A stretch of 64,000 bases of DNA, from the NCBI GenBank assembly GCA_044226045.1, contig JBGAHR010000016.1:15489-79488 (forward strand), read 5' to 3'. Positions 54,271 through 62,149 of this stretch are shown one piece after another. Numbering within the stretch: position 1 is the first letter of the stretch; each line of letters begins with the position of its first letter. This DNA is from Endoryza sp044226045 (GTDB lineage Bacteria; Bacteroidota; Bacteroidia; Chitinophagales; Chitinophagaceae). Below the pieces are notes generated by a model, which was not told where the DNA came from, ran no database searches, and saw nothing but the letters and a program-made list of their open reading frames with translations. A program made the position numbers and the translations under genes.

Positions 54271-55884
54271 ATGCAAAAAACCGATTTCCTGGTGATTGGC
54301 TCCGGCATCGCGGGCCTGACCTTCGCACTAAAAGCTGCCAAAAAATTTCCTCAGAAAAAAGTGCTTGTGGTTACCAAAACACAGGCCGATGAAACCAATA
54401 CCAAATACGCCCAGGGAGGGATCGCAGGCGTATGGGATGCCGAGAACGACAGTTTCGACAAACATATCGAAGACACTTTGATCGCGGGCGATGGCCTGTG
54501 CAATCGGGAAGTAGTGGAAATTGTGGTAAAAGAAGGAGTGGACCGAATCAGGGAAATAATTGAATGGGGCGCCCGATTCGACAAAGAAGCAGATGGTGAT
54601 TACAAACTCGGTAAAGAAGGCGGACACAGCGAATACCGCATCCTTCATCATAAAGATGTTACCGGCAAGGAAATGGAAAGAGCTTTGCTGGAAGAGGTGG
54701 ACAGATATCCCAATATCGAAATCATCAAGCATTGTTTTGTGGTAGATCTAATTACGCAACACCACCTGGGTTACCTGGTTACCAAATCAACCCCGGATAT
54801 CGAATGTCTCGGTGTTTACGTACTAAATCGCGAAACCAACCAGATTGAAAAGATATTGTCCGAAGTGACCCTGCTGGCAAGTGGCGGCAATGGGCAGGTA
54901 TATCGTTCAACAACCAATCCGCATATTGCAACCGGTGATGGGGTGGCCATGGTTTATCGCGCCAAGGGCCGGATCGAAAACATGGAATTCATTCAATTTC
55001 ATCCAACGGCTCTTTATGAACCCGGTGTTCGCGGACAATCATTCCTCATCACCGAAGCAGTAAGAGGGGATGGCGGTATTTTGCGGAACAAAAACGGAGA
55101 GGCTTTCATGAGTCGCTACGATGCACGTAAAGACCTCGCCCCACGTGATATTGTAGCAAGAGCCATAGACAGCGAAATGAAGATCACCGGTACAGAACAT
55201 GTGTTCCTCGATTGCCGTCATATGGATCAGCAAAAATTCCTGGAACACTTCCCGAATATTCACGAAAAATGCCGCTCCATGGGTATCGATGTGGCCAAAC
55301 ACATGATCCCGGTTGCACCAGCGGCCCATTACAGCTGCGGTGGCATCAAAACGGATGAATGGGGACAAACATCCATCAATAACCTGTTCGCTGCCGGCGA
55401 ATGTGCCTGCACAGGTTTACACGGTGCAAACCGGCTGGCCAGCAATTCTCTGCTCGAAGCGATGGTATTCGCCCACCGGAGCTTTCTGAAGGCATCCGAA
55501 AAAATGGAGCTGGATAAAAAATCCGGCAAACAATGGGGAGAAGTGCCAGACTGGAATGCCTCCGGCACTACCGATCCGAAAGAAATGATCCTGATTACGC
55601 AAAGCCTGAAGGAAGTACAACAGATCATGAGCGATTACGTGGGCATTGTTCGTACCAATGTACGTTTGCAACGGGCGAGTAAAAGAATCGATCTACTTTG
55701 GGAAGAAACAGAAGCTCTCTATGAAACCACTACCCTTTCCCCTCAACTGTGCGAACTCAGAAATATGATCACCGTCAGTTACCTGATCATTAAATGCGCC
55801 ATGTTCAGGAAAGAAAGCAGGGGCCTTCACTTCAATACCGACTACCCGGGAAAAAGTCCGCTGGTTCAAAATATTGTACTTTGA
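54271..55884 (+). CDS. nadB: L-aspartate oxidase
   Basis: A 537-residue flavoenzyme for the first step of NAD synthesis, oxidising aspartate to iminoaspartate. FAD-binding VIGSGIAGLTFALKAAKK is at the start, TKYAQGGIAGVWDAEND near residue 44, MEFIQFHPTALYEPG near 238, and AAGECACTGLHGANRLASNS near 372. The length is normal. It ends just before the MurU-like gene, 34 bp apart. No nadA or nadC gene is next to it in this window. Confidence 0.93.
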   Translation: MQKTDFLVIGSGIAGLTFALKAAKKFPQKKVLVVTKTQADETNTKYAQGGIAGVWDAENDSFDKHIEDTLIAGDGLCNREVVEIVVKEGVDRIREIIEWGARFDKEADGDYKLGKEGGHSEYRILHHKDVTGKEMERALLEEVDRYPNIEIIKHCFVVDLITQHHLGYLVTKSTPDIECLGVYVLNRETNQIEKILSEVTLLASGGNGQVYRSTTNPHIATGDGVAMVYRAKGRIENMEFIQFHPTALYEPGVRGQSFLITEAVRGDGGILRNKNGEAFMSRYDARKDLAPRDIVARAIDSEMKITGTEHVFLDCRHMDQQKFLEHFPNIHEKCRSMGIDVAKHMIPVAPAAHYSCGGIKTDEWGQTSINNLFAAGECACTGLHGANRLASNSLLEAMVFAHRSFLKASEKMELDKKSGKQWGEVPDWNASGTTDPKEMILITQSLKEVQQIMSDYVGIVRTNVRLQRASKRIDLLWEETEALYETTTLSPQLCELRNMITVSYLIIKCAMFRKESRGLHFNTDYPGKSPLVQNIVL

Positions 55885-55918
55885 TTTCTCAATCATCTCA
55901 AAAAAAACAAACTCTTAC

Positions 55919-56635
55919 ATGCAAGCAATGATCTTTGCCGCCGGACTGGGTACACGATTCAAACCCTGGACGGATCATCATCCGAAAGCCCTGGCAATGG
56001 TCAATGGAAAGTCATTGCTGCAAAGAAATATCGAGTACCTGCGGAAATACGGCATTGATGAAGTAGTTGTAAACGTTCACCACTTTGCCGAACAGTTGAT
56101 CAATACCATCCGGGAAAATAAGGGCTGGGGCAGTAAAATACTTATCAGTGAGGAAAGGGAAGCTGTTCTGGAAACGGGCGGTGGTCTGAAAAAAGCAACA
56201 GCGTTGCTACACAGCGATCCAATTGTGATCATGAACGCAGACATCCTTACCGATCTGGATCTTGCCGGAATGATTTCCTTTCATCAACAGCATCGGCCAT
56301 TGGCAACCCTGGCCACCCGTAAAAGAAAAACGTCCCGGTACTTTCTGTTTAATGAAGACCAGGTTCTTTGTGGTTGGCGCAACACTAAAACAGGAGAAGA
56401 GATTATCAGCAGACCCGGATTTCAACATCTTGATGAGCGGGGTTTCAGCGGCATTCATGTAGTCAGTCATCAATTACTGAATCTGCTACACCAGGAAGGC
56501 AAATTCGGCATAGTGGATGTTTACCTGGAACTTTCTAAAAGCCACACCATCCTTTCATACGATCATAGTTCCAGCCGCTTCGTTGATGTGGGCAAGCCTG
56601 AATCGGTGGCCGAGGCAGAAGAACTATTCCCCTAA
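55919..56635 (+). CDS. MurNAc-1-phosphate uridylyltransferase-like nucleotidyltransferase
   Basis: A 238-residue NTP-transferase, with the signature MIFAAGLGTRFKPWTDHHPKAL at residues 4-25, EAVLETGGGLKKATALLHS near 80, and NADILTDLDL near 103 with the metal-binding Asp. It is similar to MurU, which makes UDP-MurNAc from MurNAc-1-phosphate in cell-wall recycling; other sugar-1-phosphates cannot be excluded. I use the ATG at 55919, where conserved sequence begins; the frame is open 15 codons further, overlapping nadB. A kinase that would make its substrate is encoded at 60613. Confidence 0.82.
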   Translation: MQAMIFAAGLGTRFKPWTDHHPKALAMVNGKSLLQRNIEYLRKYGIDEVVVNVHHFAEQLINTIRENKGWGSKILISEEREAVLETGGGLKKATALLHSDPIVIMNADILTDLDLAGMISFHQQHRPLATLATRKRKTSRYFLFNEDQVLCGWRNTKTGEEIISRPGFQHLDERGFSGIHVVSHQLLNLLHQEGKFGIVDVYLELSKSHTILSYDHSSSRFVDVGKPESVAEAEELFP

Positions 56636-56747
56636 GACCCGGTAATTCATCATCAGGAATCTGATCATTCACAATTAGACTACATTAATTTTTTGATACC
56701 AGCCTATGCATAAATGATCAAATCATACCTTTAGTAAAATTCGTTGC

Positions 56748-59165
56748 ATGAAAAAGCATATCTGCCTGCTGATCCTGCTGATTCCTGCCTTATCCTTCTC
56801 CCAGGTTTACGAAACACTTAAATCAAAACAGGTTGGCCTTCCCAATGGATGGAAGCTGAGTCCCGCCGGACGGGCGCTGCCACTGGGAGACCTGCCGTTG
56901 AACCTGGTTCTCTCCCCTCGTAAAAAATACCTGGCGGTCACCAATAACGGACAAAGCGTTCAGTCCATACAACTGGTGGATGCCAAATCAGAAAAGTTAC
57001 TTCATAGCGTGGTAATCCCGAAAAGCTGGTTTGGCTTGGCCTTCAGCCCGGATGAAAAATTTCTGTATGCATCCGGCGGTAATGACAACTGGATCCTTCA
57101 ATATGCCATTCAAAACAACCAGCTGATACTAACCGACAGCATCCTGCTCGATAAAAAATGGCCCCGCAAGGTTTGCCCTGCCGGCATATCCATAGATCGC
57201 GCAGGCAAACGAATGTATATCGTTACCCGGGAAAACAATTCATTGTATGTCGTGAATCTCGCTGATAAAAAAATCATTCAGCGTCTTCCATTGGGTCATG
57301 AACTGTTTACCTGTCTGCTCTCTCCCGACAACCACGAACTTTATATTTCCAGCTGGGGCGGAGACCAGGTATTGGTTTACAACACCAGTCAGATGAAGCT
57401 GGTCGATTCTGTTCGGGTTGGTGATAATCCCAATGATCTTTGTATTACTCAAAAAGGACAATATCTTTTTGTGGCCAATGCGAACGACAACTCTGTATCG
57501 GTAATAGATATTCGCAAAAGGAAGGTCCTGGAAGTACTCAACGCTGCCCTTTATCCCAATGCACCCAGCGGGTCCACCAGCAACGGCCTTGCCTTAAGCC
57601 CCGACGAAAAAACACTTTACATTGCCAATGCAGACAACAACTGCCTGGCTGTTTTTGATGTCAGCAGAAAAGGGTTTAGCCAGTCAAAAGGTTTTATCCC
57701 GGTTGGATGGTACCCCACCAGTGTAAAAGCCCTCGATAAAAGAATATTTGTTGCCAATGGAAAAGGATTCAGTTCGATGGCCAACCCCTGGGGGCCCAAC
57801 CCGGCTTCGCGCAAAGAAGATGTAGCCTATCAACACGGGGACTCGAGCCGCCCCATGGAAGTTCAATACATTGCCGGGCTTTTCAAAGGAACGATGAGCA
57901 TTATTCCGGTCCCTTCTGAAAGAGATCTTGCAGATTACTCAAGACTCGTGTATGAAAATTCACCCTACAACAAGGAAAAGGAACTGATGAGCCAGGGTGA
58001 AACGGGCAATCCGGTTCCGATGAAAGTGGGCGACCCCTCTCCCATCAAATACGTATTTTATGTAATCAAGGAAAACCGGACTTATGACCAGGTGCTGGGA
58101 GATGTAAAGGAAGGTAATGGCGATACCTCTCTCTGTCTCTTTGGTGAAAAATACACTCCTAATCAACATAAACTGGCCCGCGAATTTGTGTTGCTGGATA
58201 ACTTTTATGTAGATGGAGAAGTGAGTGCCGATGGTCATAACTGGAGTATGGGTGCGTACGCTACCGACTACCTCGAAAAAACATGGCCCACCAGCTACGG
58301 CGGAAGAGGAGGTACTTATGCAGCGGAAGGCAACAGAGCCATTGCGAATAACAAAGCCGGTTTCTTCTGGGACCTCTGCAAAAGACACAAAGTGAGTTAC
58401 CGGACATACGGCGAATTTGCAGATGATTACAAACCGAATATCCCGGTACTGAAAGGTCATTACTGCACCTACTATACCGGTTGGGATGAATCGGTGCGGG
58501 ACACCACCCGCTTCTACCAATGGAAACGGGATTTCGATTCGCTGCTGGCGATTAACCAGGTGCCCCGATTCAATACGGTCCGCTTCATCAACGATCATAC
58601 AGAAGGATTGCGTTTGGGAAGACCAACTCCTTTTGCGCATGTGGCAGACAACGACTGGGCAGTGGGAATGTTTGTGGAATACCTGAGCAAAAGTCCGATA
58701 TGGAAAGAAACGGCCATTTTCATAGTGGAAGACGATGCACAGAACGGCCCCGATCATGTCGATGCCCATCGAACCACAGCCTATGTTGCGGGTGGATTCG
58801 TGAAAAGAAATTTTGTGGATCACACGATGTATTCAACCACTTCCATGCTCCGGACTATGGAACTGATCCTGGGATTACCCCCCATGACACAATATGATGC
58901 CGCAGCAACACCGATGTGGAGATGTTTTACAAATGAAGCCAACCTGCAGCCTTTTCATTCGATACCAGCCCGGAGCAATATCAACGAAACCAATCAGGCA
59001 AGAAGCGAATGGCAGCGTCGTTCTGAAAATTTCAATCTTACAAAAGAAGATGCAGTACCCGATCTCGAATTCAATATCGTACTATGGCATGGGATAAAAG
59101 GAGACCATATACCCTTTCCCGGTCCCCGACGCGCAGCATTTGTGAAAGTAAAGGAAGAAGAATGA
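56748..59165 (+). CDS. Beta-propeller/phosphoesterase fusion protein
   Basis: An 805-residue secreted protein (signal peptide ICLLILLIPALSFSQ). The first 370 residues form a YncE-like beta-propeller with repeats such as FSPDEKFLYASGGNDN, LSPDNHELYISSWGGDQVLV and LSPDEKTLYIANADNN. The second half, from KYVFYVIKENRTYDQVLGDV near residue 433, is a phosphoesterase or alkaline-phosphatase-like domain, with DGEVSADGHNWSMGAYATDY near 487 and FIVEDDAQNGPDHVDAHRTT near 660 holding metal-site Asp and His residues. This combination is common in Bacteroidota. The substrate is unknown. Confidence 0.85.
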   Translation: MKKHICLLILLIPALSFSQVYETLKSKQVGLPNGWKLSPAGRALPLGDLPLNLVLSPRKKYLAVTNNGQSVQSIQLVDAKSEKLLHSVVIPKSWFGLAFSPDEKFLYASGGNDNWILQYAIQNNQLILTDSILLDKKWPRKVCPAGISIDRAGKRMYIVTRENNSLYVVNLADKKIIQRLPLGHELFTCLLSPDNHELYISSWGGDQVLVYNTSQMKLVDSVRVGDNPNDLCITQKGQYLFVANANDNSVSVIDIRKRKVLEVLNAALYPNAPSGSTSNGLALSPDEKTLYIANADNNCLAVFDVSRKGFSQSKGFIPVGWYPTSVKALDKRIFVANGKGFSSMANPWGPNPASRKEDVAYQHGDSSRPMEVQYIAGLFKGTMSIIPVPSERDLADYSRLVYENSPYNKEKELMSQGETGNPVPMKVGDPSPIKYVFYVIKENRTYDQVLGDVKEGNGDTSLCLFGEKYTPNQHKLAREFVLLDNFYVDGEVSADGHNWSMGAYATDYLEKTWPTSYGGRGGTYAAEGNRAIANNKAGFFWDLCKRHKVSYRTYGEFADDYKPNIPVLKGHYCTYYTGWDESVRDTTRFYQWKRDFDSLLAINQVPRFNTVRFINDHTEGLRLGRPTPFAHVADNDWAVGMFVEYLSKSPIWKETAIFIVEDDAQNGPDHVDAHRTTAYVAGGFVKRNFVDHTMYSTTSMLRTMELILGLPPMTQYDAAATPMWRCFTNEANLQPFHSIPARSNINETNQARSEWQRRSENFNLTKEDAVPDLEFNIVLWHGIKGDHIPFPGPRRAAFVKVKEEE

Positions 59166-59720
59166 GTAATTGGTCAATTAGCCAATCACTGTTGTCCGGG
59201 GAAATCGCTGAGTGCTCAATTTGTCAATTAGCCAATGGGCCAATTTGCCAATGAACAGCAAACCCCTAATTATAAACAGCAAACTGAATTTCAACAATAG
59301 CCGGGCTTTATTCCATCGCTGTTCACCACCGAAGAACTAATTGAATTGGTAAATGGATCAAATTCAAATTCTCCTGATCCGCTCCCGCTCTCACTCCCGC
59401 TCCCCTAAAGTAACCGGGCTGTATATCGGCCTTGGGCGCCTTTTTTTGTGGGACTTTTTTTGGCGAAACAAAAAAAGTCCCGTCAGAGACTCGCTGGAAT
59501 AAAATCTCCCTCAAATTACGTCCGCTCTCGATCTCGCTCCCGCTCACCGAGAGGGGGCTCATTTCTCAAAAAGTGGCAAAAAGATGATTATTTCAGCTTA
59601 ACTGGATGGACTTCGACACTTTCCCCGGACAACAGTGATTGACCAATTGGCAAATTGCATTCCATCCGTCATTCGTCATCCGCCATCCGTAATCCGTTAT
59701 CGCATTGGCTCATTGACCAA
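59166..59720. repeat. Mixed intergenic repeats between convergent genes
   Basis: About 550 bp without a gene. It holds CAATTAGCCAAT and CATTGGCTCATTGACC words at both ends (59170-59260 and 59640-59720), CGCTCCCGCTCTC words at 59375-59405 and 59520-59555, and a strong hairpin at 59450-59481. These are the same families as at 1-116 and 49545-49980. Confidence 0.8.
59450..59481. terminator. Perfect 13-bp hairpin, probable bidirectional terminator
   Basis: gggacttttttttg-type left arm (59450-59462), loop gcgaaa, then caaaaaaagtccc (59469-59481) forms a perfect 13-bp stem. It stands between convergent genes, so it could end both transcripts. The stem itself has T7 and A7 runs, but no T tract follows, so the call is moderate. 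Confidence 0.5.
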
Positions 59721-60599
59721 TTACTCAACCACCTTCCCATATTTTTCCTGGTATTCATGTTTCCACCGGCGGTGGCTCCACAGGTAATTATCCGGATGCT
59801 CACGGAGACATTTCTCCATGAAGCGAACATATTGACGTGTTATTTCTTTTTCGGGATAAGCGCGGACATCGTCCGTTATAAATTTGGTAACGACCTTATA
59901 GTATCCTCTTTTCACCCGGTGAAAATCCACAAATACCACCGCTGAGTCATTCGCTCTTGCTCCTTTTTCGGGACCCGATACAAACGGGGTAGGCTTCCCA
60001 AAAAAAGTAAACCACCAGGCTGTATCAACATTGCCCGGACTTTGATCGGCCACGGAGGCCATCATATGAGGCTTACGCGCATATTCAACATATTGACGCC
60101 TGAAATTGGTGGCTGGAATCATAACAGATCCAAAACGGCTACGCATATTTTTGATAATCCTGTCCATGTGTTTGCTGGATAAGGGCATATACAATACCAG
60201 GAATGGATAACGGGCTATCAGAGCCATCCCCCAATTGGCAAATTCCCAACTGAAATTATGCATCACAAAAAGCTGAACACTTTTTCCGCTGGGATAACAG
60301 GGCTCAATACCAGATGCATCAAAATCCATTCTCTTTTCAAATCCTTTCTTACTCAATGAAAGAAACTTGAGTGTTTCAATGAAATTGTCAACAAAATTGT
60401 GATAGAACTGCTTCGCAATTTTCTTCCTCTCTTCCTCGGTCTTCTCCGGAAAAGCGATAGCCAGGTTTTTCATTACCACCTCACGCCTGTACTTCATGAT
60501 ATAATACAATAAACCATAGATCAGGTCACCCAGAAAATACAATACCGGGAAAGGCAAAAGAGAAAGCAGGTATAAAGGAATATAAATAAGATAGTACAT
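59721..60599 (-). CDS. LpxL/HtrB-family lysophospholipid or lipid A acyltransferase
   Basis: A 292-residue membrane-anchored acyltransferase. It begins YYLIYIPLYLLSLLPFPVLY, a single membrane segment. The HX4E motif is HNFSWE in LFVMHNFSWEFANWGMA near residue 122, and later parts LYMPLSSKHMDRIIKNMRS and VADQSPGNVDTAWWFTFFG match the lipid A acyltransferase family. It adds an acyl chain to lipid A or its ornithine- or glycine-lipid analogues. I use the ATG at 60599; upstream in-frame sequence overlaps the preceding gene. It is 13 bp downstream of the AmgK-RapZ gene, so the two are probably co-transcribed. Confidence 0.88.
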   Translation of the reverse strand: MYYLIYIPLYLLSLLPFPVLYFLGDLIYGLLYYIMKYRREVVMKNLAIAFPEKTEEERKKIAKQFYHNFVDNFIETLKFLSLSKKGFEKRMDFDASGIEPCYPSGKSVQLFVMHNFSWEFANWGMALIARYPFLVLYMPLSSKHMDRIIKNMRSRFGSVMIPATNFRRQYVEYARKPHMMASVADQSPGNVDTAWWFTFFGKPTPFVSGPEKGARANDSAVVFVDFHRVKRGYYKVVTKFITDDVRAYPEKEITRQYVRFMEKCLREHPDNYLWSHRRWKHEYQEKYGKVVE

Positions 60600-60612
60600 A
60601 TAATTCTCCCGG

Positions 60613-62079
60613 TTATTTTGAGCCTGGCGGCTCGTTAATCCAGTTTTTCTCATCCTGAATCAGGTGCTTCAGCTCAATCCTGACCTGATATTTATTTCTA
60701 AGGTGCCGGGCAAGCGCATCGGCAGCATACACACTGCGGTGTTGACCACCTGTGCATCCGAAATTTACAACCAGTCTTTCAAATCCTCTCCTGATAAAAT
60801 CCTCCACGGTAATATCAACAATATCAAATACACTGTTTAAAAATTCAGGCATTCGCGTTTGTTGTTCCAGGAAATCCTTCACCGATTTATCTCTTCCGGT
60901 CTGCCATTTGTACTGTTCAATTCTTCCCGGGTTAAGAATTCCCCGACAATCGAACACATACCCTCCATTGTTTTCGCTGTCATCCGCCGGAATACCCCTG
61001 CGATAGCTGAAACTGCTGATATGTACCACCAGCGGAGTTTGCTCTGTTGCACGCAAGGGTGTAAACCTTTCAATGATCTCGTCGCTGATGCAGGTCTTGA
61101 GGACTTTTCTGAACTCGGGTACAGCAATGCCAATACTCTGGTCTTCAACAAACCCCTTGAGGTTATTTAAAGCCTGCGGAATACTGGTCAGGAACTGCGC
61201 TTTTCTTTCAAAAAGCCCCCTGAAACCATAAGCGCCCAATACCTGCAATAACCTGATCAGCACATACCCGTTATACTGACTTTTAAAGATGGTCCGATCC
61301 AGTGAATGCCCGATCAATCCCTCGAAGCTGTTCATGTAATCGTCCAGGAGTGTTTCTTTCCAATCTTCCGGCAAATTGGCCCTTGCCTGCCAGAGCATAC
61401 TGGCTACATCATATTGAGGGGCGCCTTTCATACCACCCTGGTAGTCTATAAAGGCAACCGATTCATCTTCGCGAACCATGATGTTCCTGCTTTGGAAATC
61501 ACGGAACATAAAATACTTGTACTCGGTATGAGTTAGATAAGTACTCAACGCTTCAAAATCATCTATCAGCTTTTGCTTGTCGTATGGCTTTCGCAGCGCA
61601 TCAAGGAAATAATACTTGAAATACAACAGATCGGCAAGAATGGCCTGTTTGCCGAATTCCTGGTTGGTCAAACACCTTGTATAGTCTAATTGATCGTGAC
61701 CCTTCACCTGCAGCCTGGCCAGTTCCTCGAGACTGAAGCGGAACAGCCCATACATATGTTGTGAAAACCCTTCCTTTTCCAGGTGGCTCAGCAATGACTG
61801 GTCGCCCAGGTCTTCCTGCAAATAGATGGTATGATCTTCACTAACGGCATAAATCTCGGGTACAGGAAGATTCCGTTCCCTGAAATGACCGGAGAAATAA
61901 AGAAAGGTTTCATTTTCCTGGATATTCTCACCATGGGTGGCTATCACGGGCTTTGCACCGGTATGAATGCGAAAATACCTTCTGTCGGAACCGGCCTGGG
62001 GCAACAGTTCTATCCGCTGGGGCGACTGCCCGCTCCAGTTGATATATAAAGATTCGATCGCCTTGATCACTGATTGCAT
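60613..62079 (-). CDS. AmgK-like sugar kinase fused to a RapZ C-terminal domain
   Basis: A 488-residue fusion. Residues 1-330 form an aminoglycoside-phosphotransferase-type kinase related to AmgK, which phosphorylates MurNAc or GlcNAc at C1: the catalytic loop is FRDFQSRNIMV near 205 and the metal loop is VAFIDYQGGMKGAPQYDVAS. Residues about 345-485 match the C-terminal domain of RapZ: YRRGIPADDSENNGG, VFDCRGILNPGRIEQYKWQ, and the signature NFGCTGGQHRSVYAADALA. In E. coli this domain binds glucosamine-6-phosphate and regulates amino-sugar synthesis. The Walker ATPase half of RapZ is missing. I use the ATG at 62079; a GTG 11 codons up is less likely. Confidence 0.85.
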   Translation of the reverse strand: MQSVIKAIESLYINWSGQSPQRIELLPQAGSDRRYFRIHTGAKPVIATHGENIQENETFLYFSGHFRERNLPVPEIYAVSEDHTIYLQEDLGDQSLLSHLEKEGFSQHMYGLFRFSLEELARLQVKGHDQLDYTRCLTNQEFGKQAILADLLYFKYYFLDALRKPYDKQKLIDDFEALSTYLTHTEYKYFMFRDFQSRNIMVREDESVAFIDYQGGMKGAPQYDVASMLWQARANLPEDWKETLLDDYMNSFEGLIGHSLDRTIFKSQYNGYVLIRLLQVLGAYGFRGLFERKAQFLTSIPQALNNLKGFVEDQSIGIAVPEFRKVLKTCISDEIIERFTPLRATEQTPLVVHISSFSYRRGIPADDSENNGGYVFDCRGILNPGRIEQYKWQTGRDKSVKDFLEQQTRMPEFLNSVFDIVDITVEDFIRRGFERLVVNFGCTGGQHRSVYAADALARHLRNKYQVRIELKHLIQDEKNWINEPPGSK

Positions 62080-62149
62080 AGGATCAGTATGAGTTGGCGG
62101 CGAAATTAACACAAGTTGGTTAAATGGCAGGACCGGGCTCAGAAGACCC

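Noticed and set aside
57960..58823. A 287-codon open frame on the minus strand inside the propeller/phosphoesterase gene
   Set aside because: It lies opposite conserved phosphoesterase motifs and shows no family similarity.
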